From Streptomyces caeruleatus (GTDB lineage: Bacteria; Actinomycetota; Actinomycetes; Streptomycetales; Streptomycetaceae): a stretch of 64,000 nucleotides of DNA. Positions 16,215 to 23,789 of this stretch are shown piece by piece. The position numbers and the translations under genes were made by a program. How positions within the stretch are numbered: position 1 is the first letter of the stretch; every line of letters begins with the position of its first letter. The DNA lies in contig NZ_KQ948931.1 in NCBI RefSeq assembly GCF_001514235.1, forward strand, positions 162,153 through 226,152, in the 5' to 3' direction. The notes under the pieces are model-generated. The model made no database searches. It saw only the letters and a program-made list of their open reading frames with translations, and was not told the origin of the DNA.

Positions 16215-16536
16215 CGTCGGTCCGGGGGAGGGCAACACCTCCGGACCGGCAGGCCCCCAGCACTCAAGCGGACACCCCTTCGGGGCGACAGCACATGGCC
16301 CGGTGCGTTCACCGCCGCCGGCCGACTCCGCCGCAGGCGGCTCCGCCGACCGACGACGGGCACCGGACCAAAGCGGACGCGCCCCGCGGGGGCGCGGCAG
16401 CCCCTGCCGTCGCGCAAGGCGCGACGGCCCGCGAGCCGATCGTCCCTCACGGCCCGCGCCCGTGGTGCGCGCCGCTGCCAACGCACGGTCCGCCCTCCGG
16501 CCGGACCACAAACTCTCACCAGAAAAGACCAGTTCA
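16215..16536 (+). promoter_or_regulatory. long structured leader (copy H hairpin plus L2)
   Basis: A gene-free ~320-nt leader of the DUF3560 gene. It opens with the AGGGCAAC hairpin (GGTCCGG...CCGGACC, about 16216-16246) but lacks the TTTAAT promoter. Downstream are CGCGCCCC-GCG-GGGGCGCG (16378-16396) and CGTCGCGC-AAG-GCGCGACG (16408-16426), which covary with hairpins in L1 after the same CCGGxCCAAAxCGG block. It ends with the CTCTCACCAG box at 16513-16522, 14 nt before GTG 16537. Confidence 0.65.
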
Positions 16537-18135
16537 GTGACTATCAAGATCACCCACACTCGCGCCGACGGCACCCTCGTGGAGGGCAGCAGCAAGGGCG
16601 ACGGTGTGTACGAATTGATCCGCCCCTGCGGTTTCCGCTACTTCCGCTCCCTCGGGATGCTGGGCATCCAGCAGTCCCGCGACAAGGCCGCGAAGCGCTG
16701 GAAGATCAACGCCGCCGCCGAGGCCCTGCGCCAGGCCGGATGGACCGTCGAGATCGAGATCGACGAGGACACCCGCCGCACCTTCGCCGAAGCCGAACAG
16801 GAGCGGTACGACCGGGCCGAGAGCCGCACCGAGCGGTTCGGCGAGTACGCGGACAACGCGGCGGGCCGATCCGAGGCCGCCCGAGAGCGCGGTAACCAGA
16901 TCGCCGACGGTATCCCCTTCGGCCAACCGATCCTCGTCGGGCACCATAGCGAGGCCCGCGCCCGCCGTGACCAGGAGCGCATCGACAGCGCCCTGCGTAA
17001 GCACGTCGAGGAGGGCAAGCGCGCCGGGTACTGGACAGCCCGCGAACAGGCCGCCGCCGCATACAAGGCGTTCCGCACCGATCCCGGTCGCACCCTGCGC
17101 CGCATCGAGATGCTGGAGGTGGAGGACCGCCGCGTCGACAAGTGGCTGGCAGGGCAGTCCGCCGGAGGCTATACACGCTCCGACACCGACGAGCTCCACC
17201 GCAGGAAGGCCGAGATCGCGGAGCAGTTGGCCTACTGGCGCGAGGTCATCGCCGAGGCCGAGCGGCGCGGTTTCAAGGTGTGGGGCCCCGGCGACTTCGC
17301 GAAGGGCGACTTCGTTAATACCGGCGGCACCTGGTACCAGGTCCAGCGCGTGAACAAGAAGACGCTGACGATCCCTCACATCCACGGAGGGGTGGGCGTC
17401 CCGGTCCTGCGCAAGGACCCCAAGGAGAAGGCCCGCGGCGGCTTCACAATCCCCTACGACAGGGTGCGGGGGTGGGCATCCGCCGAGGACATCGCCCGAC
17501 TTGAGGCCACCGAGCCTGAGCCCGAGACCGAGCGCACCGTGTGCCCCCACTGTGTGAGGGTTGCGAATGGACAGAAGCGCTTCAGCGAAGCCCGCGGCAT
17601 GTGCACCGTGTGCGGCCACGCCAAGCCGAAGAACTTCAAGGCAGCGCCCGCGCCCGCCCCGGAAGCCGCCGAACACCAGGAGCAGGCCGAGCAGGTCCCG
17701 CCCGTCGAGGAGCCGGCACCGGCGGCCGAGACCTGCCCCGCGTGCCACTCCAGCCAGTGGCACGCGGAAGCACGCCGCTGCGCTCACTGCCACCACGCCC
17801 CCGAGGAGAAGCCGAGCCCCGCGTCGGCCCCCGCTGCGGGGAAGAGCTGGCAGGAGGGCATGGCGCTGGTGTTCATCGCCTCGAAGAACTCCCGCCGCTC
17901 CCGCAAGCGCGCCCTGTGGGCGATGACCCGCCGCGAGGCACAGGCCGTATGCGGTGACCCCCGTACCTCCGGCCGCTCATACATGCTCACCTGGACCGAG
18001 CGGCCCGGCACCGAAGGCGCCGACTGGGACTGGGTCCCGGACAACGGGAGCCTCGACCCGGTCCTTGAGGACCTGGGCATCACCCCACGCCGTGAATGGA
18101 CCGCCGCCCCGAAGGCCCCGGCCAACGCCGCGTAA
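16537..18135 (+). CDS. DUF3560 domain protein with zinc ribbons
   Basis: A 532-residue plasmid/phage-type protein. Residues about 75-160 (EQERYDRAESRTERFGEYADNAAGRSEAARERGNQIADGIPFGQPILVGHHSEARARRD) are the DUF3560 signature, a region of unknown function often found on conjugative DNA. The middle is helical. Two CxxC...CxxC zinc ribbons follow (CPHC/CTVC at about 336-359 and CPAC/CAHC at about 399-420), separated by a Pro/Ala/Glu linker. GTG 16537 is the first codon after the CTCTCACCAG box. The weak ribosome binding site (AAAAGA) suggests translational control by the leader. Confidence 0.8.
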   Translation: MTIKITHTRADGTLVEGSSKGDGVYELIRPCGFRYFRSLGMLGIQQSRDKAAKRWKINAAAEALRQAGWTVEIEIDEDTRRTFAEAEQERYDRAESRTERFGEYADNAAGRSEAARERGNQIADGIPFGQPILVGHHSEARARRDQERIDSALRKHVEEGKRAGYWTAREQAAAAYKAFRTDPGRTLRRIEMLEVEDRRVDKWLAGQSAGGYTRSDTDELHRRKAEIAEQLAYWREVIAEAERRGFKVWGPGDFAKGDFVNTGGTWYQVQRVNKKTLTIPHIHGGVGVPVLRKDPKEKARGGFTIPYDRVRGWASAEDIARLEATEPEPETERTVCPHCVRVANGQKRFSEARGMCTVCGHAKPKNFKAAPAPAPEAAEHQEQAEQVPPVEEPAPAAETCPACHSSQWHAEARRCAHCHHAPEEKPSPASAPAAGKSWQEGMALVFIASKNSRRSRKRALWAMTRREAQAVCGDPRTSGRSYMLTWTERPGTEGADWDWVPDNGSLDPVLEDLGITPRREWTAAPKAPANAA

Positions 18136-18145
18136 AGACTGCCCC

Positions 18146-18208
18146 GCCCGCCCCAGCGGCCGAGCGCCCCGGGGCGGGCCCCGCTCTCACCAGAACAGGG
18201 CACGCACC
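18146..18208 (+). promoter_or_regulatory. terminator-like hairpin and CTCTCACCAG box (copy I)
   Basis: A 9-bp stem GCCCGCCCC / GGGGCGGGC (18146-18154 with 18171-18179) follows the DUF3560 stop. It is succeeded directly by the box CTCTCACCAG (18184-18193), 15 nt before ATG 18209. The AGGGCAAC hairpin and TTTAAT promoter are absent, so the downstream gene may rely on read-through. Confidence 0.6.
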
Positions 18209-18859
18209 ATGAGCACCCAACTTCTCGAACGCCCCACGGCCATCACCGTCTCCGGCGACCAGTCGACGGCCGGACTCGGCGGCAACACCATCACCGTCGA
18301 GACGGCCACGCCGTACCGCGTCGGGGCCCCCGACATCCAATGCCGATACCCCGTGATCGTTGGTGAAGACCAGGTCATCGGCCGCGCCTACCGCTGGCAC
18401 CGAGATTGGTTTGTCATCACCACCAAGGGCGAACACAACCTCCGTCGCCCGCCCAAGGGCACCCCCGGCACCGACATGGCCGCCGCCCACCTCGCCGAGG
18501 AGTACGCCGCCGGTCGGATCGGCGCCGTCCCCCTGGACCAAGTGCTCGCCGAGGCACCCACACCGCTATGCGGACCGGTGCCACTCCTGCACCCGCGCAT
18601 GCCGATCAACGATCGCAACATCGAGAGCGCACAGACCGCGTTCGCAGGGCTCGCGGCCCACCACTGGCGGGCAGTCCTCACAGGTTTTCCGGGCTCCGAC
18701 AACCACTGGTTTCTCTCCTGCGAACTGTGCCCGTGGGAGGGACCGAAGTTCTGGTCGCACTTGCGCGGGCGCAACGGAGAGCCGCCGAGCGCGCGCCGCC
18801 ACAAGGGCGGGTGCATCGGCGAAGACAAGGTTCGCCGGTTGATCCCCGCCTACCAGTAG
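18209..18859 (+). CDS. hypothetical protein
   Basis: A 216-residue protein starting MSTQLLERPTAITVSGDQ, with a CxxC in its C-terminal part (SCELCPWEGPKFW) next to a Trp-rich segment (HHWRAVLTGFPGSDNHWF) and a basic His/Arg tail (ARRHKGGCIGEDKVRRL). This resembles a small zinc-ribbon module, but the family is not recognised. ATG 18209 follows the copy I box. A terminator hairpin at 18871-18897 closes the unit. Confidence 0.62.
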   Translation: MSTQLLERPTAITVSGDQSTAGLGGNTITVETATPYRVGAPDIQCRYPVIVGEDQVIGRAYRWHRDWFVITTKGEHNLRRPPKGTPGTDMAAAHLAEEYAAGRIGAVPLDQVLAEAPTPLCGPVPLLHPRMPINDRNIESAQTAFAGLAAHHWRAVLTGFPGSDNHWFLSCELCPWEGPKFWSHLRGRNGEPPSARRHKGGCIGEDKVRRLIPAYQ

Positions 18860-18870
18860 CAGCCCGACCA

Positions 18871-18897
18871 GGGGCGGCGGCACCGCGCCGCCGCCCC
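18871..18897 (+). terminator. terminator hairpin
   Basis: A perfect 11-bp stem GGGGCGGCGGC and its complement with a 5-nt loop, 11 nt after the stop. Confidence 0.7.
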
Positions 18898-18919
18898 CGA
18901 CTTCCCGAAGGACACCAGC

Positions 18920-19348
18920 GTGCCGACCCGCCACACCCCCGAAAGCATCGTCATCGCGGACACCCCGGCCGCGATCCTGGAATGGGCCGCCCGCCACATC
19001 GAACACGTCGACATCCACCAAGGCCCTCATCTCTTCGCCGGTCCCGGCCGCACGGCCACCCTGCCGTGCTGGCCCCGCGGTGCCCTCGAAGTCGCCGCCG
19101 GCCACGGGCGGGGAGCCGCCGGCCGGAGGTACGACTGGGACCGCATCGACCGCGCCCGCGATCAGGCGATCGGCATCCTCGCCGAAACCCTCACCGGTCA
19201 CCCCGTCGACACCGACGAGCCCACCGCCACCAAAGCCCAGCACCGCGAGGTCATCGACCGATGGAGCGCCGAGCCCGGCCGCACCGCCGCCGACGCCGCC
19301 CGCGCGTTCCGCACCGCCGCCGCCCGCGCCGAACAGGCCCTGTTCTGA
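18920..19348 (+). CDS. DUF6197-like paralogue
   Basis: A 142-residue protein related in layout to the 7498 gene product: ILEWAARHIEHVDIHQGPHLF matches ILTAAADHIERVGLYQGDHLW, and the C-terminal WSAEPGRTAADAARAFRTAAA matches WGDEPDRTTAEAAAMIRAAAA. This supports DUF6197 membership, function unknown. It starts at GTG 18920 after GAAGGACACCAGC. Two further small genes follow at short spacing, so it probably heads an operon to 20398. Confidence 0.65.
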   Translation: MPTRHTPESIVIADTPAAILEWAARHIEHVDIHQGPHLFAGPGRTATLPCWPRGALEVAAGHGRGAAGRRYDWDRIDRARDQAIGILAETLTGHPVDTDEPTATKAQHREVIDRWSAEPGRTAADAARAFRTAAARAEQALF

Positions 19349-19391
19349 CAGCCCCCACCGCAAGCACCCCGAGTCATCGAAGGCCAGCACC

Positions 19392-19793
19392 ATGGACGAG
19401 ACGACAGACCACCGCAGCACCACCAGGACCCCCAGCCGCCGAGGAGCCGCCACCCCCAGCCGGGACGGCGTCCACCGGCTCAGCGTGCCCCTCCACCCCC
19501 GGCTCAGTGCCGCCGAGCTGATCCGCGTACTCCTCGCGGCTCCAGTGGAGACAGACCTCCACACCCTTGACCCCGTACGGGTCCGGTCGCTCATCGCCGA
19601 CGTGCTCACCCAGCACGGCTATGCCGTGCTCGACCGATCGCCGTACTACCCGGAACTCGCCCGCCACCAAGACGCCCGCCGTGCAGTGCGCCGCGCGTAC
19701 GGGCCGCGGTTCCACGACGCCCCCGACGAACAGACCGTGCTCGCCGATCCTCTCCGCGAAGTGCTCGCTGCCGCCGGAGGTGGGAAGTCGTGA
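19392..19793 (+). CDS. hypothetical protein
   Basis: A 133-residue protein with an Arg/Ser/Thr-rich N-terminus (DETTDHRSTTRTPSRRG) and a helical core (SAAELIRVLLAAPVETDLHTLDP, VRSLIADVLTQHGYAVLDR). ATG 19392 was chosen at the end of a short 43-nt spacer. Family not recognised. Its stop overlaps the GTG of the DUF6349-like gene by 4 bp (GTGA), indicating translational coupling. Confidence 0.6.
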   Translation: MDETTDHRSTTRTPSRRGAATPSRDGVHRLSVPLHPRLSAAELIRVLLAAPVETDLHTLDPVRVRSLIADVLTQHGYAVLDRSPYYPELARHQDARRAVRRAYGPRFHDAPDEQTVLADPLREVLAAAGGGKS

Positions 19794-20398
19794 CCTCGTC
19801 CGTCACCGAGCCGACCGGAGCACGGGCACGGCAGACGCATTACTGGCGGGTGCGCAACGCACGGACCCGCCAGCCCCCCGCGAGCGCGGGGAGGGCGTGG
19901 CACATCCAGCCCGGTCACCCCGGCGGCGCGTACTGCGACCTCGGCCACCAGCTCGACCCACCCGCACACCACGCCCCGACCCTGCTCTCCCGCAGTCGGC
20001 CGACCGGCCGCCGGGGGGACGAGCAGGAGTTCCGGGGCGGGTGCCTCAGCTGCGACTGGGAAGGTCCCGTCCACCGCGGCGGCGGGTACGGCGACGGCGA
20101 CAACGAGGCGGTGGAGGACGCTCACGACCACGCGTTCCCCGGCTGGCGGACACTGCCGTCGATCACCAAGGTCGAGGACCGATGGGCCGTTCTACAGAGC
20201 CGGAGCCGCTGGGCTCAGTTCACCTCCCAGTACCCCGCAGGCTGGATCGACCAGGGCGCCCCCATCGTGGCCTGGAGCCGGTACCGCCGCGAAGCCCACG
20301 CACCGCCGCACGCGAGCCGCCCCCACTACGAACTCCGCATCACCCGGCCACCGAGCAACCGGCGGCAACGCCCCACAGATCAAGAGGCCCTCTTCTGA
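19790..20398 (+). CDS. DUF6349-like protein
   Basis: A 202-residue protein with the DUF6349 pattern: RAWHIQPGHPGGAYCDLGHQL, then FRGGCLSCDWEGPVHRGG (C-x2-C) and NEAVEDAHDHAFPGWRTLPS. The Cys/His residues (YCDLGH, GCLSCDW, HDH) probably bind zinc. The family occurs on actinobacterial mobile DNA and has no known function. It is coupled to the previous gene through a GTGA overlap, with no terminator before leader copy G. Confidence 0.72.
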   Translation: MTSSVTEPTGARARQTHYWRVRNARTRQPPASAGRAWHIQPGHPGGAYCDLGHQLDPPAHHAPTLLSRSRPTGRRGDEQEFRGGCLSCDWEGPVHRGGGYGDGDNEAVEDAHDHAFPGWRTLPSITKVEDRWAVLQSRSRWAQFTSQYPAGWIDQGAPIVAWSRYRREAHAPPHASRPHYELRITRPPSNRRQRPTDQEALF

Positions 20399-20448
20399 CG
20401 ACCGCCGCCCTACGGATCAGGGCCCCGCCCACCCCAATGCAAAGGTGG

Positions 20449-20598
20449 TTTAATTACTCCGCCGTCAGCGGAGCAGGGCAACCTCCGACCGGCCGCGCGT
20501 CCCACGGGGCGCCACGAACCCCAGACAACAAATGACGGCCAGCGCACAAGGGCAACAAGGCGCTGGCCGTCGGTGTCTCTCACCAGAAAGACCACACC
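20449..20598 (+). promoter_or_regulatory. divergent promoter/switch-like leader, copy G
   Basis: The -10 TTTAAT (20449-20454) is kept but the -35 position (CGCCCA, 20426-20431) is degenerate. CTCCGC (20457-20462) can pair with GCGGAG (20468-20473), or CGGAG (20469-20473) can pair with CTCCG (20483-20487) around AGGGCAAC. These are mutually exclusive folds. A second hairpin (20535-20545 with 20560-20570, 11 bp perfect) again has AGGGCAAC in its loop. The CTCTCACCAG box is at 20577-20586. Confidence 0.75.
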
Positions 20599-20877
20599 AT
20601 GCTATGCGAACGACACCCTGACTGTCCCCAGCCGGGCGACATCGCCCAGCTGAAGGGGGGTAACAGCATCGGCGCCTCGCCCAAGCAGTGCTTCATCCTC
20701 GTCGAGGACTTTCCCCCGACCGGCCGGCACCTCGTGCTCAACCTCCCGGCCCACCACCCCAGCCGCGCGGACTGGGCTGCAGCCGTCCCCCTGGACGACA
20801 TCGCCACCCTCACCCGGATCGAGCCAGACGGCAGCCGCACATGGACGCCGGCACCCGAACCCGGCGACAGCACATGA
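20599..20877 (+). CDS. small hypothetical protein
   Basis: A 92-residue protein (MLCERHPDCPQPGDIAQLKGG...). It has two Cys in the first ten residues and a small beta-rich body (CFILVEDFPPTGRHLVLNLP). It is the first gene of the copy G leader unit. Its end overlaps the next start by 4 bp (ATGA). Family not recognised. Confidence 0.6.
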   Translation: MLCERHPDCPQPGDIAQLKGGNSIGASPKQCFILVEDFPPTGRHLVLNLPAHHPSRADWAAAVPLDDIATLTRIEPDGSRTWTPAPEPGDST

Positions 20878-21575
20878 CCCCGCCACTCGATCACGGCCCC
20901 GAACAAGAAGAGGAGACCGCCGTGCCCAGCAAGACCGGCCGCACGCTCTACTCGCGCGCCGACCTGCGCAAGGTCCACAAAATCAGTGAGCCCACGCTCC
21001 AGAACCTCTGGAGTGACCGCGAGAACAACGGCCATCCCCCCGTCGCTGAGACCATCGACGGTGTCATGCATTGGGACGGCGACGTCTGGGCGAAGTGGCA
21101 CCACGAGCTTCAGCGACAGCGCGCCGCCGCGAACACCACCAACCCGCCGAAGCTCGACGGCGACCCCGAAGAAATGGTCGGCCCCGCCGAAGCCGCGAAG
21201 GTCTGCGGGTTTGCGGACTCCACCACCGTCTCCCACTACGTAAGGAACCCGCCCGAGGGGTGGCCCGACCCCGACGACTGGGACGAGCTGCCGACCCGGC
21301 GGCGCCCGAAGTGGAAGCGGTGGCGGCTGTGGCAGTACGTAGCGGAGCGGAAGGGGCGCGGGCACGCCGGCGGACGGCCCCGGGGCCGCCGCGGACTGGC
21401 CTATCCCTACCAAGGGGACGAACGGCTCATGCTTGCCCGGCAGGCACTCGCCGCGAACCCGGGCGCCAAAAACGCCGACCTCATCGCCGAGCTTCAGGGG
21501 CAGACGGACAAGACGTACTCCCGTACGGTCTGGAACCTCATCCTCAAGTCTGCCCGAGAGCACCCCGAGGAGTGA
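20874..21575 (+). CDS. tandem winged-helix/HTH DNA-binding protein
   Basis: A 233-residue protein with two excisionase/MerR-like helix-turn-helix modules: YSRADLRKVHKISEPTLQNLWSD...WDGDVWAKW (about 25-80) and MVGPAEAAKVCGFADSTTVSHYV...WRLWQYVAERKGRG (about 98-165). A basic, AT-hook-like stretch follows (GHAGGRPRGRRGLAYP), and the C-terminal region may be a third helical module (KNADLIAELQGQTDKTYSRTVWNLI). Such proteins are excision or transfer regulators of mobile elements. It is translationally coupled to the 20599 gene and is a candidate regulator of this backbone region. Confidence 0.68.
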   Translation: MTPPLDHGPEQEEETAVPSKTGRTLYSRADLRKVHKISEPTLQNLWSDRENNGHPPVAETIDGVMHWDGDVWAKWHHELQRQRAAANTTNPPKLDGDPEEMVGPAEAAKVCGFADSTTVSHYVRNPPEGWPDPDDWDELPTRRRPKWKRWRLWQYVAERKGRGHAGGRPRGRRGLAYPYQGDERLMLARQALAANPGAKNADLIAELQGQTDKTYSRTVWNLILKSAREHPEE

Positions 21576-21577
21576 CC

Positions 21578-21754
21578 GTGCCTGTTACCCCCTGCCCGCG
21601 CTGCGGCGGTCCCCTCGGCGAACGGCCTGCCCGCACCCGGATGACCGTCGACCGTGAAGTACGGATCTGCTCCGCGTGCGGATCGGACGAGGCCGTCAGG
21701 GAAGCGACAGGCCGGACCCCGGTGCCGTTCGGCGAGTGGCCGATCGGCCGGTAG
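21578..21754 (+). CDS. 58-aa zinc-ribbon protein
   Basis: A very short protein (VPVTPCPRCGGPLGERPARTR...RICSACGSDEAVREATG) with two CxxC pairs forming a typical zinc ribbon. It starts at GTG 21578, two bases after the previous stop, with GAGGAG at the right distance, so it is part of the 20599-22011 operon. Small zinc-ribbon proteins are common on actinophages and plasmids; partner unknown. Confidence 0.68.
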   Translation: MPVTPCPRCGGPLGERPARTRMTVDREVRICSACGSDEAVREATGRTPVPFGEWPIGR

Positions 21755-22011
21755 CAGAACACTCGCGCGGGATCTGCCTGGCCTGCCGTATGTTCCGCAA
21801 GCGGCACCCCGAACGCGGGGTGTGCCGCATCTGCCGGCACACCGGGGCCCTGTGGGACGGCGCCTGCCGCCTGTGTCGCCGCCAGGCCGCGCTCGCCGAG
21901 CGCGAGCGCGGCAGCAAGGCACGCATGGATCTCGAGGACGGCAACCGGAAGGGACAGCAGCTGTACTTTGCGGGCGCGCTGCGAGCAGTTGGCTCGCTAC
22001 CCGACAGATGA
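21736..22011 (+). pseudogene. truncated zinc-finger gene (integrase-associated type)
   Basis: A 91-aa frame beginning at GTG 21736 with three CxxC-type pairs (CLACRMFRKRHPERGVCRICRH...CRLCRRQAALAE) and then DGNRKGQQLYFAG. This Cys-rich lead followed by 'NRxGQQLxxA' resembles the N-terminus of longer Streptomyces recombinase/integrase-like proteins, but here it stops shortly after. I read it as a truncated remnant at the edge of the backbone block; a genuine small protein is possible. Confidence 0.45.
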
Positions 22012-22012
22012 T

Positions 22013-22271
22013 GCCCAACTTGCCCCGACCCGGATCGGCAATGCGCGGCCACAGCAGATAGCCCTCAAGGATTCTGTAGAGGGGAGTCTGGAGAGCGCTG
22101 AGCACATGCAAAAAGGACGGCGGTACAGAGCAGTAGCAACGCTGTCTGACTGGCCGAACTGGGCCAGACATGGCCCACGGCTGCTGTCGGACGCAGGCTG
22201 GGGGCGACAGCGAAGAAGAAAACCGCGAGATTGAGCGCGGTGGGCAGGATCCAGCCGGCGACCAGGGCCAC
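22013..22271 (-). pseudogene. remnant of a membrane protein gene
   Basis: The minus strand encodes MALVAGWILPTALNLAVFFF and a second hydrophobic stretch (ASQTALLLLCTAVLFACAQRSPDSPL). It then continues in a different frame as YRILEGYLLWPRIADPGRGKLG. The two-frame continuity suggests a frameshifted fragment of a multi-pass membrane protein, overlapping the end of the truncated zinc-finger gene. Family not identified. Confidence 0.35.
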
Positions 22272-22329
22272 TCAAGGGCATCCGTGTCGTGGCGACCGTC
22301 AATGATCCGCCGGACAGTCCTGGACGCCT

Positions 22330-23568
22330 TCAGCGCGCGGTCGGCCAGCCGGGCATTTCATAGAACCAGCGAGCCTTGTAGGCATAGGACGGCAGTTGCA
22401 CTGTCTCTCCCGGCTTCTTCTCGCCCCGTCGGAAGAAGCGGACCTGCTTGCTGAAGTCGCCCTTCCAGTCGTTCGCTAGATACACGTAGTCGCCACCCGA
22501 AGAGGACAGGGAAAGACTCTTCAGGCCAGAGCGTGGGATTTTCTTTTCGCCACGTTCCGGGGAGGAGATAAACCCGTTGAAGTACGTGTCCGCGATGTCG
22601 TACTTGAACTTTTTGGTGCTCAGGTCGAATTCGTAGATGCTGAGATCAGTGGCGATTAGGATCTTCCGCTGGTCCGGTACAGGAGCGAGGTCGTGCGGGC
22701 CTTCCTTCCAAGCCGGGTATTCGTCCTTGAGCTGCCCGGCCTCGCGCATCGTGTAATCGCGGTCGGCGCTGTACGACAGCGGCTTGGCGCTCTTGCCGTC
22801 GTACTTGTAGCCGACCAAGCGCCCGCGCACCGGCTTGGTCGTCTCGGGCCAGATGTCCGTTCCCGCTGCCCAGAGCATGCTCTCGGCCTGGTCCCACACC
22901 AGGGCATGCCCGGAAGGCAGTCCCGGCAGCTTCTGGATCGGCTGGTCGGCGACCTTGCGGCTGGTGTCGAACACCCACACGCCGTCGCTCTGCGATGCCC
23001 CGCTGGTTACCAGGGCGAGCTTGTTGCCGGGCAGCACTTCCAGAGAGTGCATGGAGGTTTCGTTGGCGTTGCCGAAGAGGAGCTTCTTCGACGGGTAGCC
23101 GATCAGAACGGCAGCCCAGCCGACAATGGCCGCGATCTTCGTGCCGCCGGCAGCCCACTTGAACTCCGTGATCGACGAACCCTTGCGCATGCTCTGGAGA
23201 ACTGCAGCGAATTCTGTGCGTTCTGCCTCGGTCATGAGTTTCTCGGCATCACGGGGACTCCACGTCCACACGGGGTCCGGCTTCCCCCGCTCATGGACAC
23301 GGATCTGTTTTGCGTCACCGTCACCGCGTACACCGGTGATGAACATGTTCATGGAACCTCCTGGAAAGTGGAGCCCGAACGACATCCCGCTCACACCACC
23401 GTGGCGCGCGATGCATCCGTCGGCGCAGTGGACGGGCCATTCGGGTGAAGCGACGGAAGCGCCTTGTGGCGAGCGCTCCGAGCAAGCCACCGCTATCACC
23501 GCCGCGTAGCCCAGGCCCGCGCCGATGACGGTCAAAGTCCAGCCGGGCGGCGGCGGTGCGCCCTCCAT
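22330..23568 (-). CDS. DUF6528-like extracytoplasmic beta-propeller protein
   Basis: A 412-residue protein. The N-terminus (GWTLTVIGAGLGYAAVIAVAC) is a signal anchor or lipoprotein-like signal. The core has repeated beta-propeller-like strands, and NANETSMHSLEVLPGNKLALVTSG matches the 'HS-ElLP-g-v-Va-s' hallmark of DUF6528, with GHALVWDQAESMLWAAGTDIWPE as a second blade. ATG 23568 was chosen just before the hydrophobic segment; the 25 upstream residues are Arg-rich and unlikely. It stands alone and is flanked by IS and gene remnants, suggesting recent rearrangement. Confidence 0.68.
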   Translation of the reverse strand: MEGAPPPPGWTLTVIGAGLGYAAVIAVACSERSPQGASVASPEWPVHCADGCIARHGGVSGMSFGLHFPGGSMNMFITGVRGDGDAKQIRVHERGKPDPVWTWSPRDAEKLMTEAERTEFAAVLQSMRKGSSITEFKWAAGGTKIAAIVGWAAVLIGYPSKKLLFGNANETSMHSLEVLPGNKLALVTSGASQSDGVWVFDTSRKVADQPIQKLPGLPSGHALVWDQAESMLWAAGTDIWPETTKPVRGRLVGYKYDGKSAKPLSYSADRDYTMREAGQLKDEYPAWKEGPHDLAPVPDQRKILIATDLSIYEFDLSTKKFKYDIADTYFNGFISSPERGEKKIPRSGLKSLSLSSSGGDYVYLANDWKGDFSKQVRFFRRGEKKPGETVQLPSYAYKARWFYEMPGWPTAR

Positions 23569-23789
23569 TTGATACTGACCGTGTATCCGTGACAGCTGCG
23601 ACGGGATGCGGCCCAGTGCTACTCCACCGAGCCGGCGCCTCACGGCTGCATGGTCAGGATCTGAGACAGCGGGTCAGTACCAAAGGTGGTCGCCGGTGGC
23701 CTCTTCGATGAGCTCGCGCGCGATGTCCATGTGGCCAGCGTGCAGGGCTTCGGCGTAGTCGCCGGGCATCCGGTTCATGGCTGGACTGC

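Noticed and set aside
6107..20598. CRISPR array or phage stoperators
   Set aside because: The repeats are kilobases apart, each precedes a gene start, and each includes a full promoter with 17-bp spacing; there are no spacers or cas genes.
23674..23778. 34-residue minus-strand tail ending ELIEEATGDHLWY
   Set aside because: It looks like the end of a real gene cut by the IS remnant, but it is too short to assign or to annotate as a gene.
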